64,000 nucleotides of DNA from Sporolactobacillus sp. STSJ-5 (lineage in GTDB: Bacteria > Bacillota > Bacilli > Bacillales > Sporolactobacillaceae): NCBI RefSeq assembly GCF_024385605.1, contig NZ_JANFOJ010000008.1, forward strand, positions 96,725 to 160,724, written 5' to 3'. A program made the translations under genes and the position numbers. The notes beneath the pieces are model-generated. The model did no database searches. It was not told the DNA's origin and worked only from the letters and a program-made list of their open reading frames with translations. The stretch's first letter is position 1; each line of letters starts with the position of its first letter. Positions 52,694-62,744 of this stretch are shown one piece after another.

Positions 52694-52780
52694 TAGATTC
52701 CTCCAGTGCTTTTTTTCCATTCTAAACTATATTGTGGTTCAAGTGATGATACAATAGAAAAAAATGAGAGGATGCGTCCT

Positions 52781-53347
52781 ATGTTCCTTCATAAAATTGA
52801 TAATGAGATCTCATTGAAACTCATTGATCTGGGTGACGCAGAGCGAATCTTTGAGATGACCGATAAGTCGCGCGATCATTTGCGCGAATGGCTGCCTTGG
52901 CTGGATATGACAAGAACCGTTAACGATACGCGTGCGTTCATTCAAGGCGCGCAAAGAGGTTATGGTGAGAATCGCAGCTTGACAACGGTCATTCTGTTCA
53001 ATGGAGCGACTGCCGGAGTGATCGGGTTCAATGAATTGAATATGATGAACAAGACTGCGCAAATTGGCTATTGGCTTGGTGCCGGTTACCAAGGAAAGGG
53101 GCTCATGACACGCGCGGCTGCCGCAATGACTGATTACGCGTTCAATGAACTCGGAATGCACAAGGTGGAAATTCGCGCTGCTTCAGGCAATAAAAAGAGT
53201 CGTGCCGTGCCTGAACGGCTCGAATTTAAGCAAGAAGGCTGCATCCGCCAAGCCGAATGGCTTTACGATCATTACGTGGATCATGTCGTGTACGGAATAC
53301 TTGATTCCGAGTGGAAAGCAAAGAAAAACAAGAAAGCTAACAAATGA
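52781..53347 (+). CDS. GNAT acetyltransferase, RimJ/RimL (YdaF) type
   Basis: A 188-residue acetyltransferase with the RimL-like layout: REWLPWLD near residue 40, TAGVIGFNELN, AQIGYWLGAGYQGKGLMTRA (acetyl-CoA loop) and HKVEIRAASGNKKSRAVPERL. This subfamily acetylates N-terminal amino groups of ribosomal proteins or small molecules; target unknown here. The ATG at 52781 follows GAGAGGAT. Lysine-rich tail. Confidence 0.88.
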   Translation: MFLHKIDNEISLKLIDLGDAERIFEMTDKSRDHLREWLPWLDMTRTVNDTRAFIQGAQRGYGENRSLTTVILFNGATAGVIGFNELNMMNKTAQIGYWLGAGYQGKGLMTRAAAAMTDYAFNELGMHKVEIRAASGNKKSRAVPERLEFKQEGCIRQAEWLYDHYVDHVVYGILDSEWKAKKNKKANK

Positions 53348-53496
53348 AAATCTATACCTATCGCACAATTCTTGTCACTTCATATAGGACCCTCGCAATA
53401 CATAACGAATAAAATGGAATCAACGACTTTGATGATGATTGGATGTCCGCACTCTCAAGTATCTTGCAGCCGGTTATTAACTTTTAGGAGGCCGCC

Positions 53497-53985
53497 ATGT
53501 CCTCATATCTTTTACTACTTTTCATACTTGCCTTCTTCCTTCATAATGCTGAGGAAGCCATTTGGCTTGTGAGAAAATCTGCGCAGCCGTCGAAAATAAA
53601 AAGGCAACCAAAGCCTACGCAAGATCAATTTTTGTTCGCTGTTCTTTTTGTCACAGCTCTTGCGGTTTTGATCACGGCTTTCTATCTTTTCTATCCCGAT
53701 CAATGGTTTTTGAAATATGCTTATTTTGGTTATGTCGGTGCAATGATCCTCAACGTTTTCCTTGTTCATCTGCCATCAACGATTCTTGAAAGAAGATATT
53801 CGCCGGGATTGATGACAGGACTCTTGGTGCTTGTGCCGGTGAATGGGCTTCTGATCACAAGAGTTTTTCAAATAAAACTCTTGTCACTTGCCGATTTAAT
53901 TGGCGCAACAGGGATCATGGCTGCACTTTTGCTATTGGCTATTCCGTTGCTGTTTCGACTTGCGGGAACACTGATTCATTATTAA
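53497..53985 (+). CDS. HXXEE-domain membrane protein
   Basis: A 162-residue protein with four hydrophobic helices and the defining HNAEE motif near residue 16 (FFLHNAEEAIWL). The HXXEE family resembles membrane metal-dependent enzymes by its conserved acidic/histidine residues, but its function is unknown. TTAGGAGG precedes the ATG. The stop is 15 nt before the next coiled-coil gene, so both are probably one operon. Confidence 0.85.
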   Translation: MSSYLLLLFILAFFLHNAEEAIWLVRKSAQPSKIKRQPKPTQDQFLFAVLFVTALAVLITAFYLFYPDQWFLKYAYFGYVGAMILNVFLVHLPSTILERRYSPGLMTGLLVLVPVNGLLITRVFQIKLLSLADLIGATGIMAALLLLAIPLLFRLAGTLIHY

Positions 53986-54000
53986 AAGGGGGAAATCGCA

Positions 54001-54942
54001 ATGCTTGATCGATTCGACAAAGAACTTCTAGAAATCAAAGAACAAGTGAAGTACAAACGGAAATGGGAAGATCAGCTTGGGCGTCTGCAGGATGAGGCAG
54101 AGCAGCAGGAAATAAAAGTGCATATGCTTAAATCCATGCTTCATAAGGAACAAAGAGATGTAGAGCGTATGGAGTCGTTCAGCGTGCCCGCTATTCTTTA
54201 TTCAATTATTGGACGAAAACTGGAAAAAATTGATAAGGAGAAGCAGGAAGCAGTGGCGGCAGAGCTGAAGTATCAGGAGGCTTGTCGCACTTCGGAGGAT
54301 ATGAAAAAAGAAATGGCTGAGCTAGAAAGCCAGTTAGCATCCGTGCGAAATGCGGATGAGCGCTATTCAGAGTGGATGCAGAGAAAAGAGCAACTTATTC
54401 ATGACGCCCAATCACCGCTAGGCGAAGAGCTGTACAAATTAATGGACCATGAGGCGGAGCTTCGCGCAAATCTCAAAGAGTATGGCGAAGCGTTCACGGC
54501 AGGTGCGCAGGCACGCAACGCGCTTGAACGCGCACTGAAATCGTTAGGGTCTGCGGAAGGTTGGTCGAACTGGGACATGTTCGGTGGCGGCTTCATTTCG
54601 ACAGCGATAAAACATGAAAAGATGGATGACGCGCATGGCGATATTCATGAAGCGCAACAAGCGCTGAGACAATTTCAGAATGAATTGAGTGATATTACCG
54701 ATGCCGCGCTAACTGATCTCGAAAATGATCAACTCCTGAACTTCGCCGATTACTTTTTTGATAACATCGTGACCGATTGGATGGTACACAGCAAGATTCA
54801 GAACTCAGAATCGCAGACTAGAAAGATTCTGCAGCAAACCAATAGCCTGCTCAGCACTTTAGACGCGCAAATTACCGATCTGAAGCAGCAGCGCGATATG
54901 ATCGAACAGAAAAGAGTGACACTGATCGAATCTGGACAGTGA
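54001..54942 (+). CDS. Coiled-coil protein of unknown function
   Basis: A 313-residue, strongly charged protein. Residues 1-55 and 68-160 are predicted coiled coil, with a short hydrophobic break (VPAILYSIIGRKL, residues about 58-72). A conserved-looking loop with GWSNWDMFGGGFIST (about 180-195) and a final coiled coil (about 255-310) follow. No signal peptide or membrane helix. I do not recognise a named family. AAAGGGGG precedes the ATG; the HXXEE gene lies 15 nt upstream. Confidence 0.75.
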   Translation: MLDRFDKELLEIKEQVKYKRKWEDQLGRLQDEAEQQEIKVHMLKSMLHKEQRDVERMESFSVPAILYSIIGRKLEKIDKEKQEAVAAELKYQEACRTSEDMKKEMAELESQLASVRNADERYSEWMQRKEQLIHDAQSPLGEELYKLMDHEAELRANLKEYGEAFTAGAQARNALERALKSLGSAEGWSNWDMFGGGFISTAIKHEKMDDAHGDIHEAQQALRQFQNELSDITDAALTDLENDQLLNFADYFFDNIVTDWMVHSKIQNSESQTRKILQQTNSLLSTLDAQITDLKQQRDMIEQKRVTLIESGQ

Positions 54943-54974
54943 CACTTTTGGCTGGTTGTCATTCTGGCAAAAGC

Positions 54975-55010
54975 TAAAAAAATCCCATTCGAATTGTTCT
55001 CGAATGGGGG
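54975..55010 (-). terminator. Terminator for the minus-strand esterase gene
   Basis: CCCATTCGA and TCGAATGGG form the stem; on the minus strand it is followed by ATTTTTTT. Confidence 0.88.
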
Positions 55011-55017
55011 TTCAACC

Positions 55018-55656
55018 TTATGCCTCGAACTGAGCCTTCAGCCAGTTCTGAATATCGTTGACTTCATCCATAATGACACCATGAGCAGTGGGGTACTCTT
55101 TATAGGTGACACTCAGCTTCTTACCTTCGAGAAAGCTCTGCGTCGCCTGACCGATTTTTGCCGGAAAGAGAGGATCAAACTGTCCGTGTCCGACAAAGAA
55201 AGCTGGCTGCGTGCCAAATTCTGTTGTTCGGGCAGCTTCAGCGACATAACCGGGCAGACGACCGCTCAAAATCACAGCACCACTCGATTTTTCAGGATAA
55301 AGCAGAGTGTAGGACAGGCCCAAAATGGCACCTTGGCTGAAGCCAAGATAATATCTCGGTTGTTTTTCGGAGAGCCCTTCTTTTTGAATCGCTTCATCAA
55401 AGAATGTATCAAGATCATGCAAGGTGCCGTTAATCACTTCCTCTTCAGTCTGTCGTGAAAAGTCGGGCACATAGTACGTAAATCCGGAGCCATATGGCCG
55501 GTCGCCTTGTACATCTATCTGTACAAAATTTTTCTCACCATCTCCGGGAATGGAGCTGAGATCGTGATAATTGGAGCCAACGCCATGCATCGTGAAAAGG
55601 ATTGGAGTCGTCTCTGTAACTGTTTCGGGCTTGGTGATTTTATATAAATAGGTCAT
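55018..55656 (-). CDS. Alpha/beta hydrolase, phospholipase/carboxylesterase family
   Basis: A 212-residue serine hydrolase. The nucleophile elbow is GFSQG, the acid lies in GHGQFDPLFP and the histidine in YPTAHGVI. The oxyanion segment is FTMHGVGSNYHDL. It resembles the YodD/YtpA-type and carboxylesterase 2 families that hydrolyse short or medium esters. No signal peptide, so cytosolic. GAGGTGGG precedes the ATG. Monocistronic with its own terminator. Confidence 0.87.
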   Translation of the reverse strand: MTYLYKITKPETVTETTPILFTMHGVGSNYHDLSSIPGDGEKNFVQIDVQGDRPYGSGFTYYVPDFSRQTEEEVINGTLHDLDTFFDEAIQKEGLSEKQPRYYLGFSQGAILGLSYTLLYPEKSSGAVILSGRLPGYVAEAARTTEFGTQPAFFVGHGQFDPLFPAKIGQATQSFLEGKKLSVTYKEYPTAHGVIMDEVNDIQNWLKAQFEA

Positions 55657-55732
55657 TGTCCCACCTCTTTCTGTTGATAGCTATAGTTTATTTTCTTACA
55701 AAAAGTAAGTCAAAGAATTGTTCTTGGAGTGT

Positions 55733-55765
55733 AAAAAAAACCTGCGCAACGAATTCACGCAGGTC
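55733..55765 (-). terminator. Terminator after the nitroreductase gene
   Basis: ACCTGCG and CGCAGGT pair; on the minus strand followed by T8. Confidence 0.88.
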
Positions 55766-55782
55766 TCTTCTTATAATAAAGG

Positions 55783-56469
55783 TTAATTTTTCCACTCGAT
55801 GACGTCTTCAATCGGCTGTCTTGTCTTCGGACGTGGGTCCTTGGCGCGATAACCAAAAGCCGCCATGCAGGCAATCCCGAAATCGTTGCCCTTAATAATG
55901 CCTTCTTCACTTAAGACTTTTTCCACCTGATCCTTGTTGAAGCCTTCCATTGGGCAGGAATCGATGCCGATTTCAGCAGCTGCAGTCATCATATTACCAA
56001 GCGCAATATAGCACTGGCGGCAACCCCATTCGAAGAAGACACGTTCATTTTCAGCCAGGGTGAAATCCACCTTTTGAAAATTAGCGATCGCATTGGTCAT
56101 CATTTTGGCAACATCCGGCGGACATTGCTGAATGTCATTGATCATGTGCTGAACGTGCTCGGAATGTGCATCCAGTCCGGAGTGCAGCCGAGACAAAATC
56201 AGCACGAAGTGACTTGCAGTCTTCAGCTTTTCGGTTGCCCCCCAAGCTGCCGGGGCAAGCTTGGCGCGCAGCTCTTTATTTTGTACGACGACAAATTTCC
56301 ACGGTTCAAGACCGAATGAGCTTGGCGATAAATGACCGGTTTCCAAAATGAACTGAAAATCTTCATCGCTGATTTTCTTTGCCGGATCGAATTGCTTGCA
56401 GGCGTGCCTGAATTGAAATGCGGATAAAATGTTTTCTTTAACTTGTTCCTTGTTCATGGTCTGATTCAT
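55783..56469 (-). CDS. Nitroreductase-family NAD(P)H oxidoreductase (NfsB/YfkO-like)
   Basis: A 228-residue FMN enzyme. HACKQFDPAKKIS, the PSSFGLEPWKFVVVQN segment and GIDSCPMEGFN are typical of the NfsB/YfkO group, which reduces nitroaromatics, quinones and flavins in the cytosol. GAGGAATTAAGTC lies before the ATG. It is divergent from the glucose dehydrogenase gene. A downstream terminator marks a single-gene unit. Confidence 0.9.
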   Translation of the reverse strand: MNQTMNKEQVKENILSAFQFRHACKQFDPAKKISDEDFQFILETGHLSPSSFGLEPWKFVVVQNKELRAKLAPAAWGATEKLKTASHFVLILSRLHSGLDAHSEHVQHMINDIQQCPPDVAKMMTNAIANFQKVDFTLAENERVFFEWGCRQCYIALGNMMTAAAEIGIDSCPMEGFNKDQVEKVLSEEGIIKGNDFGIACMAAFGYRAKDPRPKTRQPIEDVIEWKN

Positions 56470-56628
56470 GACTTAATTCCTCTTCCTTCATGTTGAAATA
56501 GATCCGAATTGAGTGCTTCCTAGGTTCGCGTACAACTCGGTCACAGTCAGAAACATCCATCATGTTCACAGAGATTATTATAGTCTCCATGTTTTAATAA
56601 AATAAACTAAATTGGCTCGCCTGCTTGA

Positions 56629-57504
<876 letters not shown>

Positions 57505-57507
57505 TCT

Positions 57508-58257
57508 TTATACGCATCCATAATAGCATCGTGTTTCATTCGGAAACGAAACAGCACCGTTTTGTTCATAACGAGAGAACAGCTCCGTCAACGCTTGAAC
57601 GAACGGCTGGCGGCTTGCATCGCCCGGCTTAGGGGCATAGGAAGCCGATAAATGCCGGCCGATAAAGGCATCGAGCGTATACCGGAGCGGGTGACTATAG
57701 GTTTTAACAGAATACGCGCCATCTCGGAAAAAGCGTAAAAAACTTGAACGGTCACCATCAATACCGCCGGAGAAGCCGCGAAAATTTGGGCAGAATGTCT
57801 TGCAGATTTTCGCGGTTTCTTTAATGAGCGGTGCGTTCGGTATGCGGCTGTTCCAAATAAGGGCAACTTTTTGATCCGGCTTTAAAATGCGGCAGCATTC
57901 TTTCTTGAAATCATTGACGTCAAACCAATGAAACGCCTGTGCGACCGTGACCAGATCCGCGCAATGGTCAGGAAGTTGCGTGTGCTCGGCGTTGCCGGAG
58001 ACTGATGTGAACTGAGAATACGTGTTGAGTGATGTCTCCGCGGCGGTACGCATATCTTCATTGGGTTCAACAGCGATAACCTTGACGCCGCGATCGAGCA
58101 GTTGTCTGGTCAGAATGCCTGTGCCTGATCCAATATCGGCGACAATAAATTGCGGACTCGGATGGGTAAGCAGATCATCCAGCAGCAATTGCGGATAGTC
58201 GGGACGGAAGCGAGCGTAGATTGAAGCTTTACCGGTAAATTTATCAGTGTTATTCAT
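57508..58257 (-). CDS. Class I SAM-dependent methyltransferase
   Basis: A 249-residue protein. The SAM-binding motif is VADIGSGTGILT (about residue 47), acid VIAVEPNEDM follows, then DLVTVAQAFHWFD and the CCRILKPDQKVALIW block of the small-molecule methyltransferase type (UbiE/YcgJ-like). The acceptor is unknown. The ATG at 58257 is behind GGGGAA; an upstream in-frame start adds seven residues. It ends 3 bp from the convergent gdh stop, with no visible terminator between. Confidence 0.85.
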   Translation of the reverse strand: MNNTDKFTGKASIYARFRPDYPQLLLDDLLTHPSPQFIVADIGSGTGILTRQLLDRGVKVIAVEPNEDMRTAAETSLNTYSQFTSVSGNAEHTQLPDHCADLVTVAQAFHWFDVNDFKKECCRILKPDQKVALIWNSRIPNAPLIKETAKICKTFCPNFRGFSGGIDGDRSSFLRFFRDGAYSVKTYSHPLRYTLDAFIGRHLSASYAPKPGDASRQPFVQALTELFSRYEQNGAVSFPNETRCYYGCV

Positions 58258-58352
58258 CCTGATTCCCCATTTCATCATTAATTAAGTGCTTTCCATCATC
58301 GTACATGATTATTTCAACTTTTCATAGATACATACCCATTGGAGGGATTTGC

Positions 58353-58994
58353 ATGAATGAGAGAAACAGCGAACGATTTAGCGATAAACCTTGGCTGAAC
58401 TGGGCGATGGAGCTTCAAGCCCTGGCACAGGCCGGTCTCGCCTATTCAAAGGATCGCTTTGATCAGGAACGATTCGCACGCATTCGTGAAATTGCAGCGG
58501 AAATGCTGAGCCTGAAAACCGGTTTCTCGCTCGACCATGTCAAAGCGATTTTCTGCAATGAAACCGGCTATCAAACACCGAAGCTTGATACACGTGCGGC
58601 GATTTTTCAAGATAACCGGATTTTGCTGGTGAAAGAGAATGCCGGCACATGGTCGTTGCCCGGAGGATGGGTCGATGTGGATCAATCGATTAAATCGAAT
58701 ACAATCAAGGAAGTGAAGGAGGAGTCCGGACTGGACGTCGTTCCGATTCGGCTTATTGCCATTCAAGATCGCAATGCACATAATCTTCCGGTGTATGCTT
58801 ATGGCGTCTGCAAAGTGTTCGTGCTTTGCACACTGATTGGCGGACAATTTGAAAAAAACATTGAAACAACTGAGACCAGATACTTTGGTATCGACGAACT
58901 GCCGCCCCTTGCTGAGGAAAAGAATACTCCGAAACAAATCAAGCTGTGCTTTAGAGCGGCGAGCGATCAGAATTGGGTCGCGGAGTTCGACTGA
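58353..58994 (+). CDS. NUDIX hydrolase with N-terminal helical domain
   Basis: A 213-residue protein. Residues 1-65 form the helical NUDIX_N domain (WLNWAMELQALAQAGLAY in part). Residues about 72-200 are the NUDIX fold with GGWVDVDQSIKSNTIKEVKE (box start) and EESG. The box has D where the first Glu usually sits, normal for this subfamily. It probably hydrolyses ADP-ribose- or nucleotide-sugar-type diphosphates. TGGAGGGAT precedes the ATG. Confidence 0.9.
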   Translation: MNERNSERFSDKPWLNWAMELQALAQAGLAYSKDRFDQERFARIREIAAEMLSLKTGFSLDHVKAIFCNETGYQTPKLDTRAAIFQDNRILLVKENAGTWSLPGGWVDVDQSIKSNTIKEVKEESGLDVVPIRLIAIQDRNAHNLPVYAYGVCKVFVLCTLIGGQFEKNIETTETRYFGIDELPPLAEEKNTPKQIKLCFRAASDQNWVAEFD

Positions 58995-58999
58995 GCACG

Positions 59000-59206
59000 T
59001 TACTTTTTCGTTTTCTTCATGCCTTTAATCATTTCAGATCCAATAGCGCCAATGACTAAAATGATCAGAGAAATCACGCTGTAATCCTTGAAAAAGGTTG
59101 TAAACGGCACATGCATCAACCGGAAAATCAGCGTCAGCAGCCGGCCGAAAAGCAGAATAATACCGATAAAAAATAACCAGTTAAAGAGCTTTTCGAAAAA
59201 GATCAT
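59000..59206 (-). CDS. Small two-helix membrane protein
   Basis: A 68-residue protein with two hydrophobic helices (about 9-30 and 43-58) and a lysine-rich end. AGGAGG lies 5 nt before the ATG, a strong support for translation. It ends 5 bp from the convergent NUDIX gene stop. No family recognised. Confidence 0.75.
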   Translation of the reverse strand: MIFFEKLFNWLFFIGIILLFGRLLTLIFRLMHVPFTTFFKDYSVISLIILVIGAIGSEMIKGMKKTKK

Positions 59207-59455
59207 TCTTTACCTCCTGTTATTTTGTCGCTTTAAGGACCATTCGATGAACCCAAGGAATAGGTTTCAAGATACGGTTCTTGCGCAATTGTTGAACCCG
59301 GTCAATAGGAAGTACGCGCAGGTTGCACCATCTCCATTTAAAAAGACTAAGTAAATAAAAGTTTGACAGATCGTTAGCATTGTCGCAACAAACTGAATAA
59401 CAAACTATGATAAAATAAATGAAAAAGAGAAGCTGAATGGGAAGAGGGGATGCTG

Positions 59456-60232
59456 ATGGAAAGCAATGTATTGATGGAGCGCGTGCTGCCTCTTGAAGGT
59501 GTATATAATTTTCGCGATATGGGCGGAATAAAAGCACGAGACGGACGGAAAGTGAAAAAGGGACTTCTTTTTCGTTCTGCGGAACTGACCGGAATGACGA
59601 ATGAAGATAAAAAAAATCTAAAGCCTTTGAATCTCAAACTCATCTATGATTACCGTGACAAAGCGGAAGCTGTGCTCAAGCCGGATCCGCAAATTGGCAA
59701 CGAACGGCATGAACGAATTGCGGTAAATGGGGAAGATAAATTGACCGCCAGAGATGAGTGGAATCCGGAGCTTTTTTATAAAACATTTACACGTGAAAAA
59801 TTCGCGCAAGTCTATCGAAAAATGCCAATTGAGAACGGTTCGTATAAACGATTGATGCAGTTGTTTAAGAAACCGGAAGAAAATTTACCGGTGCTTCACC
59901 ACTGTGCCGGCGGCCGCGACCGAACCGGTGTCGGCGCAATGCTGCTTTTGCGTACCCTTGGTGTTTCCTTCGAAACCATTATGGAGGACTACCTTTTCTC
60001 AAATAAAACATTGGTTGCTTATCACCAGGAAACGTTTGCCGAAGCTGCGCAGTACGTATCCGGAGCCCAACTGAAAAATTTTGAAGAAGGCTTCTTGCTG
60101 CACGAAGAATACCTGGACGCATCGATCGGCTCCATTTTCGGCAGCTACGGCAAGTTCGGCAAGTACCTGGAGCGAGAGTTCGGCATCACGCGCGCCGATC
60201 GCGAACGGATTAAGGATTTTTGTTTGGAATAA
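59456..60232 (+). CDS. Tyrosine/dual-specificity phosphatase (Y_phosphatase3 type)
   Basis: A 258-residue phosphatase. The N-terminal NFRDMGG and the P-loop HHCAGGRDRTG (CX5R with the extra acid and R) are the signature of the bacterial IphP/lipid-phosphatase-like family; LFRSAELTGMT and IYDYRDKAE support it. It removes phosphate from phosphotyrosine or phosphoinositide-like substrates. The ATG at 59456 follows AGAGGGG by 6 nt; the ATG at 59450 abuts it. Monocistronic with its terminator. Confidence 0.9.
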   Translation: MESNVLMERVLPLEGVYNFRDMGGIKARDGRKVKKGLLFRSAELTGMTNEDKKNLKPLNLKLIYDYRDKAEAVLKPDPQIGNERHERIAVNGEDKLTARDEWNPELFYKTFTREKFAQVYRKMPIENGSYKRLMQLFKKPEENLPVLHHCAGGRDRTGVGAMLLLRTLGVSFETIMEDYLFSNKTLVAYHQETFAEAAQYVSGAQLKNFEEGFLLHEEYLDASIGSIFGSYGKFGKYLEREFGITRADRERIKDFCLE

Positions 60233-60240
60233 TTTTTTAA

Positions 60241-60278
60241 AAAGGACGGCTTGAGCAAAGAGAAGCCGTCTTATTCTT
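60241..60278 (+). terminator. Terminator after the phosphatase gene
   Basis: AAGGACGGCTT pairs with AAGCCGTCTT, followed by ATTCTTTC. Confidence 0.8.
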
Positions 60279-60350
60279 TCTATTGTGGATTCTGCAGAAA
60301 AACAGGATATACTTAAGTAAAGCATGTTAAGAGAACGGAGGTCGTTTACT

Positions 60351-60524
60351 TTGAACAAAAATATTGATTCTAGAGACAAAGAGATCCTTCGAATGGTTCC
60401 ATACATCATTGATCGTGCACGTATCGACGGCAAGGCCAATAATACACCGATTGTTTATAAGAAAAATGGACAAATGGTTGAAGAATATCCGGATGGAACG
60501 ATTAAAATCGTTAATGAGGCTTAA
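60351..60524 (+). CDS. Small protein preceding a zeta-toxin-like kinase (candidate antitoxin)
   Basis: A 57-residue charged protein starting at TTG, 9 nt after GGAGG. The C-terminal half (TPIVYKKNGQMVEEYPDGT) is polar and could wrap a partner. It ends 4 bp before the zeta-like kinase frame. Small proteins at this position often serve as antitoxins of zeta-type kinases; that role here is inferred from order and size only. The region is visibly more AT-rich than its neighbours. Confidence 0.6.
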   Translation: MNKNIDSRDKEILRMVPYIIDRARIDGKANNTPIVYKKNGQMVEEYPDGTIKIVNEA

Positions 60525-60528
60525 CTTT

Positions 60529-61109
60529 ATGTGCACACTGTACGTATTTGCCGGAAATAACGGAAGTGGTAAAAGTACTTTTCGGAGCTTAATTTTGGAT
60601 AAAATGGATTCCGACATCAATGTTGACACCGACTTAATAGCCAAAAATATGAAATTAAATCATGTGAATAATCCTCAAATAAAAGCAGGGAAAAAATTCA
60701 AATGATTCACGAGTGTATTGAAAAGAAAATAAACTTTTCAATGGAAACAACGCTATCTGGGAAACTTGCAGTGAATCAAATTTTGACTGCAAAAGAAAAA
60801 GGATTTACCATCAAAATGTTCTTTTTGTTTTTACAAGACGATTCGTATAATTTAAGAAGAATTAAATATCGTGTTGAAAATGGAGGACATAATATTCCCA
60901 AAGCAGATGTATTTCGCAGAAAAGATCGGTCAATTAACCATTTTATTAAACTTATTGATGCTTTGGATGAGTCATTTTTGATTGATAATACTGGAGGTAT
61001 GCCGACTACAGTAGCAATCATACAAAGTGGAAAAATCGTTGTACAACGTAAGCATGCAGTACCCTCATGGATGATCGAGTATTTTCAAAAAAAAGAAAAC
61101 GAAGCATAA
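60529..61109 (+). pseudogene. Zeta-toxin-family P-loop kinase split by a frame change
   Basis: The first frame (60529-60705, 58 residues) carries the Walker A FAGNNGSGKST, NVDTDLIAKN and stops at TGA after KAGKKFK. The second (60702-61109, 135 residues) starts at an ATG overlapping that stop (ATGA) and continues the same fold: NFSMETTLSGK, DDSYNLRRIKYRVENGGHNI (in part), VFRRKDRS and the SFLIDNTGG strand. One extra base near 60702 would join them. Zeta toxins phosphorylate UDP-N-acetylglucosamine. Either the gene is inactivated by a one-base deletion, or two coupled chains, or -1 frameshifting, give a product. Confidence 0.75.
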
Positions 61110-61236
61110 CTTGAGCAGCATCTTACACCGTGAGGAGCTGTTTTTTCCTATTCTTATAGGAATTATTACATGAATAGGCTATGGATGACATTCAAATGCT
61201 ATACTTAAATCAACAGAAAAAAAGGAGAGGGAACTT

Positions 61237-61782
61237 ATGACAACATGGATTATTATCGCCATCCTAGCAATTATCGTGATTTATTTTATTGCTCAATACA
61301 ACGGTTTGGTCAAGCTCCGCAACTGGGTGCAGGAATCGTTCAGTCAGATTGATGTGCAGCTAAAGAGGCGCCATGACCTGATCCCGAATCTCGTGGAAAC
61401 GGTTAAAGGCTATGCGAAGCACGAAAAAGAAACGCTGAATCAGGTTATTGAAGCACGAAATGGTTTGATCAGTGGTACGCCGCAGCAGCGAATTGAAGCG
61501 GATAACCAGATTGAAGGTGCGTTGAAGTCAATTTTTGCTTTAGCAGAATCCTATCCGGATTTGAAAGCGAATCAGAACTTTCTGCAGCTCCAGGAAGAAT
61601 TGGCGACAACAGAGAACAAGGTTGCTTATTCCCGTCAGCTGTATAACAAGACGGTGAAGGATTATAACATCAAGCGTGAATCGTTCCCATCGAACATTAT
61701 CGCCGGAATGTTCAACTTCAAAAGAGAAGAGCTGCTCACAATCCCTGAGACTGAACGCGACGTGCCTAAGGTTACCTTTTAA
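61237..61782 (+). CDS. lemA: LemA family protein
   Basis: A 181-residue protein with an N-terminal helix (residues 3-22) and the LemA four-helix domain: [20 protein letters not shown] (first 20), then [22 protein letters not shown] (in part), [12 protein letters not shown] and a C-terminal IAGMFNF. Its usual partner HtpX follows 12 nt later. The function is poorly known; the pairing with the membrane protease HtpX suggests envelope quality control. AAAGGAGAGG precedes the ATG. Confidence 0.94.
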   Translation: MTTWIIIAILAIIVIYFIAQYNGLVKLRNWVQESFSQIDVQLKRRHDLIPNLVETVKGYAKHEKETLNQVIEARNGLISGTPQQRIEADNQIEGALKSIFALAESYPDLKANQNFLQLQEELATTENKVAYSRQLYNKTVKDYNIKRESFPSNIIAGMFNFKREELLTIPETERDVPKVTF

Positions 61783-61794
61783 CGGAGGCTGCTC

Positions 61795-62685
61795 ATGCTC
61801 TATCAACAAATCCAACAAAATAAGCGAAAAACGCTCGTGCTGCTCACCTTTTTCTGTTTTCTTGTCCTTGTGATCGGCTGGGCGGTTGGCTATTTTCTGA
61901 ACGGGGACATGCTTTCAGGACCGATCATTGCGGCGGTGGTACTCGCATTTTATGTGCCCATTACGTTTGCAAGTGCTCGTGCTCAAGTTCTGAGCATGGC
62001 TGGCGCGCGAGAGATCAAGAAAAGCGACAATCCAATGGTGTTTAACGTGGTTGAGGAGCTGGCGCTCGCGGCGAATGTTCCCATGCCGAAAATCTACATT
62101 GTCGATGACCCGTCACCCAATGCGTTTGCGACCGGTATGAAACCGGAGTCCAGCGTGATCGCCTTCACGAGCGGCCTGCTTGAACGGCTCAACCGTGAGG
62201 AGATCGCAGCAGTCACCGCACACGAATTTTCTCACATTAGAAATTACGACATTCGTCTGATGACACTGTGTATTGCACTTGTCGGTGTGATCGTTGTTGT
62301 CGCGGACATTGGCCAGCGCATGTTTTTCTGGGGCGGCGGCCGAAGCAATAAGCGTAATAATGAAAAATCGAATCCGATCTTCATGATTATTGCCCTTGTC
62401 CTGATCATTCTCGCGCCGCTCGTCGCGCAATTCGTGCAGCTCGCGGTATCGCGCAACCGTGAATATCTAGCCGATGCATCGGCGGTGGAACTGACACGCG
62501 ATCCGCAGGGGTTGATCAACGCACTGACCAAGATCAGCAGTGATGACAAAGGTATGAAGCATGTTAAGGATGCAACGGCTTCAATGTACATTTCCAATCC
62601 GTTTGGCAAGAAACGTAAGAAAACCAACTGGTTTGCGACTCACCCATCAACCGAAAGCAGAATCGAACGGCTTAAGGCGATGTAA
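61795..62685 (+). CDS. htpX: Membrane zinc metalloprotease HtpX
   Basis: A 296-residue M48-family protease. Two N-terminal helices precede the zinc motif HEFSH (H143, E144, H147), two more helices follow, and the third ligand lies in SRNREYLADASA. It cleaves damaged membrane proteins with its active site in the cytosol. It forms a two-gene operon with lemA and has GGAGG before the ATG. A terminator follows. Confidence 0.96.
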   Translation: MLYQQIQQNKRKTLVLLTFFCFLVLVIGWAVGYFLNGDMLSGPIIAAVVLAFYVPITFASARAQVLSMAGAREIKKSDNPMVFNVVEELALAANVPMPKIYIVDDPSPNAFATGMKPESSVIAFTSGLLERLNREEIAAVTAHEFSHIRNYDIRLMTLCIALVGVIVVVADIGQRMFFWGGGRSNKRNNEKSNPIFMIIALVLIILAPLVAQFVQLAVSRNREYLADASAVELTRDPQGLINALTKISSDDKGMKHVKDATASMYISNPFGKKRKKTNWFATHPSTESRIERLKAM

Positions 62686-62698
62686 AATAAATAAACAG

Positions 62699-62731
62699 CC
62701 CCCTCGCAGAAATTCTAACGAGGGGGTTTTT
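62699..62731 (+). terminator. Terminator after lemA-htpX
   Basis: CCCCCTCG pairs with CGAGGGGG, followed by T5. Confidence 0.92.
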
Positions 62732-62744
62732 ACTTGCGCAAAAA

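Noticed and set aside
59220..59345. Minus-strand coding remnant ending LKPIPWVHRMVLKATK
   Set aside because: The last 35 codons look protein-like, but upstream is unrelated and no start or ribosome site is visible. Too little to call a pseudogene.
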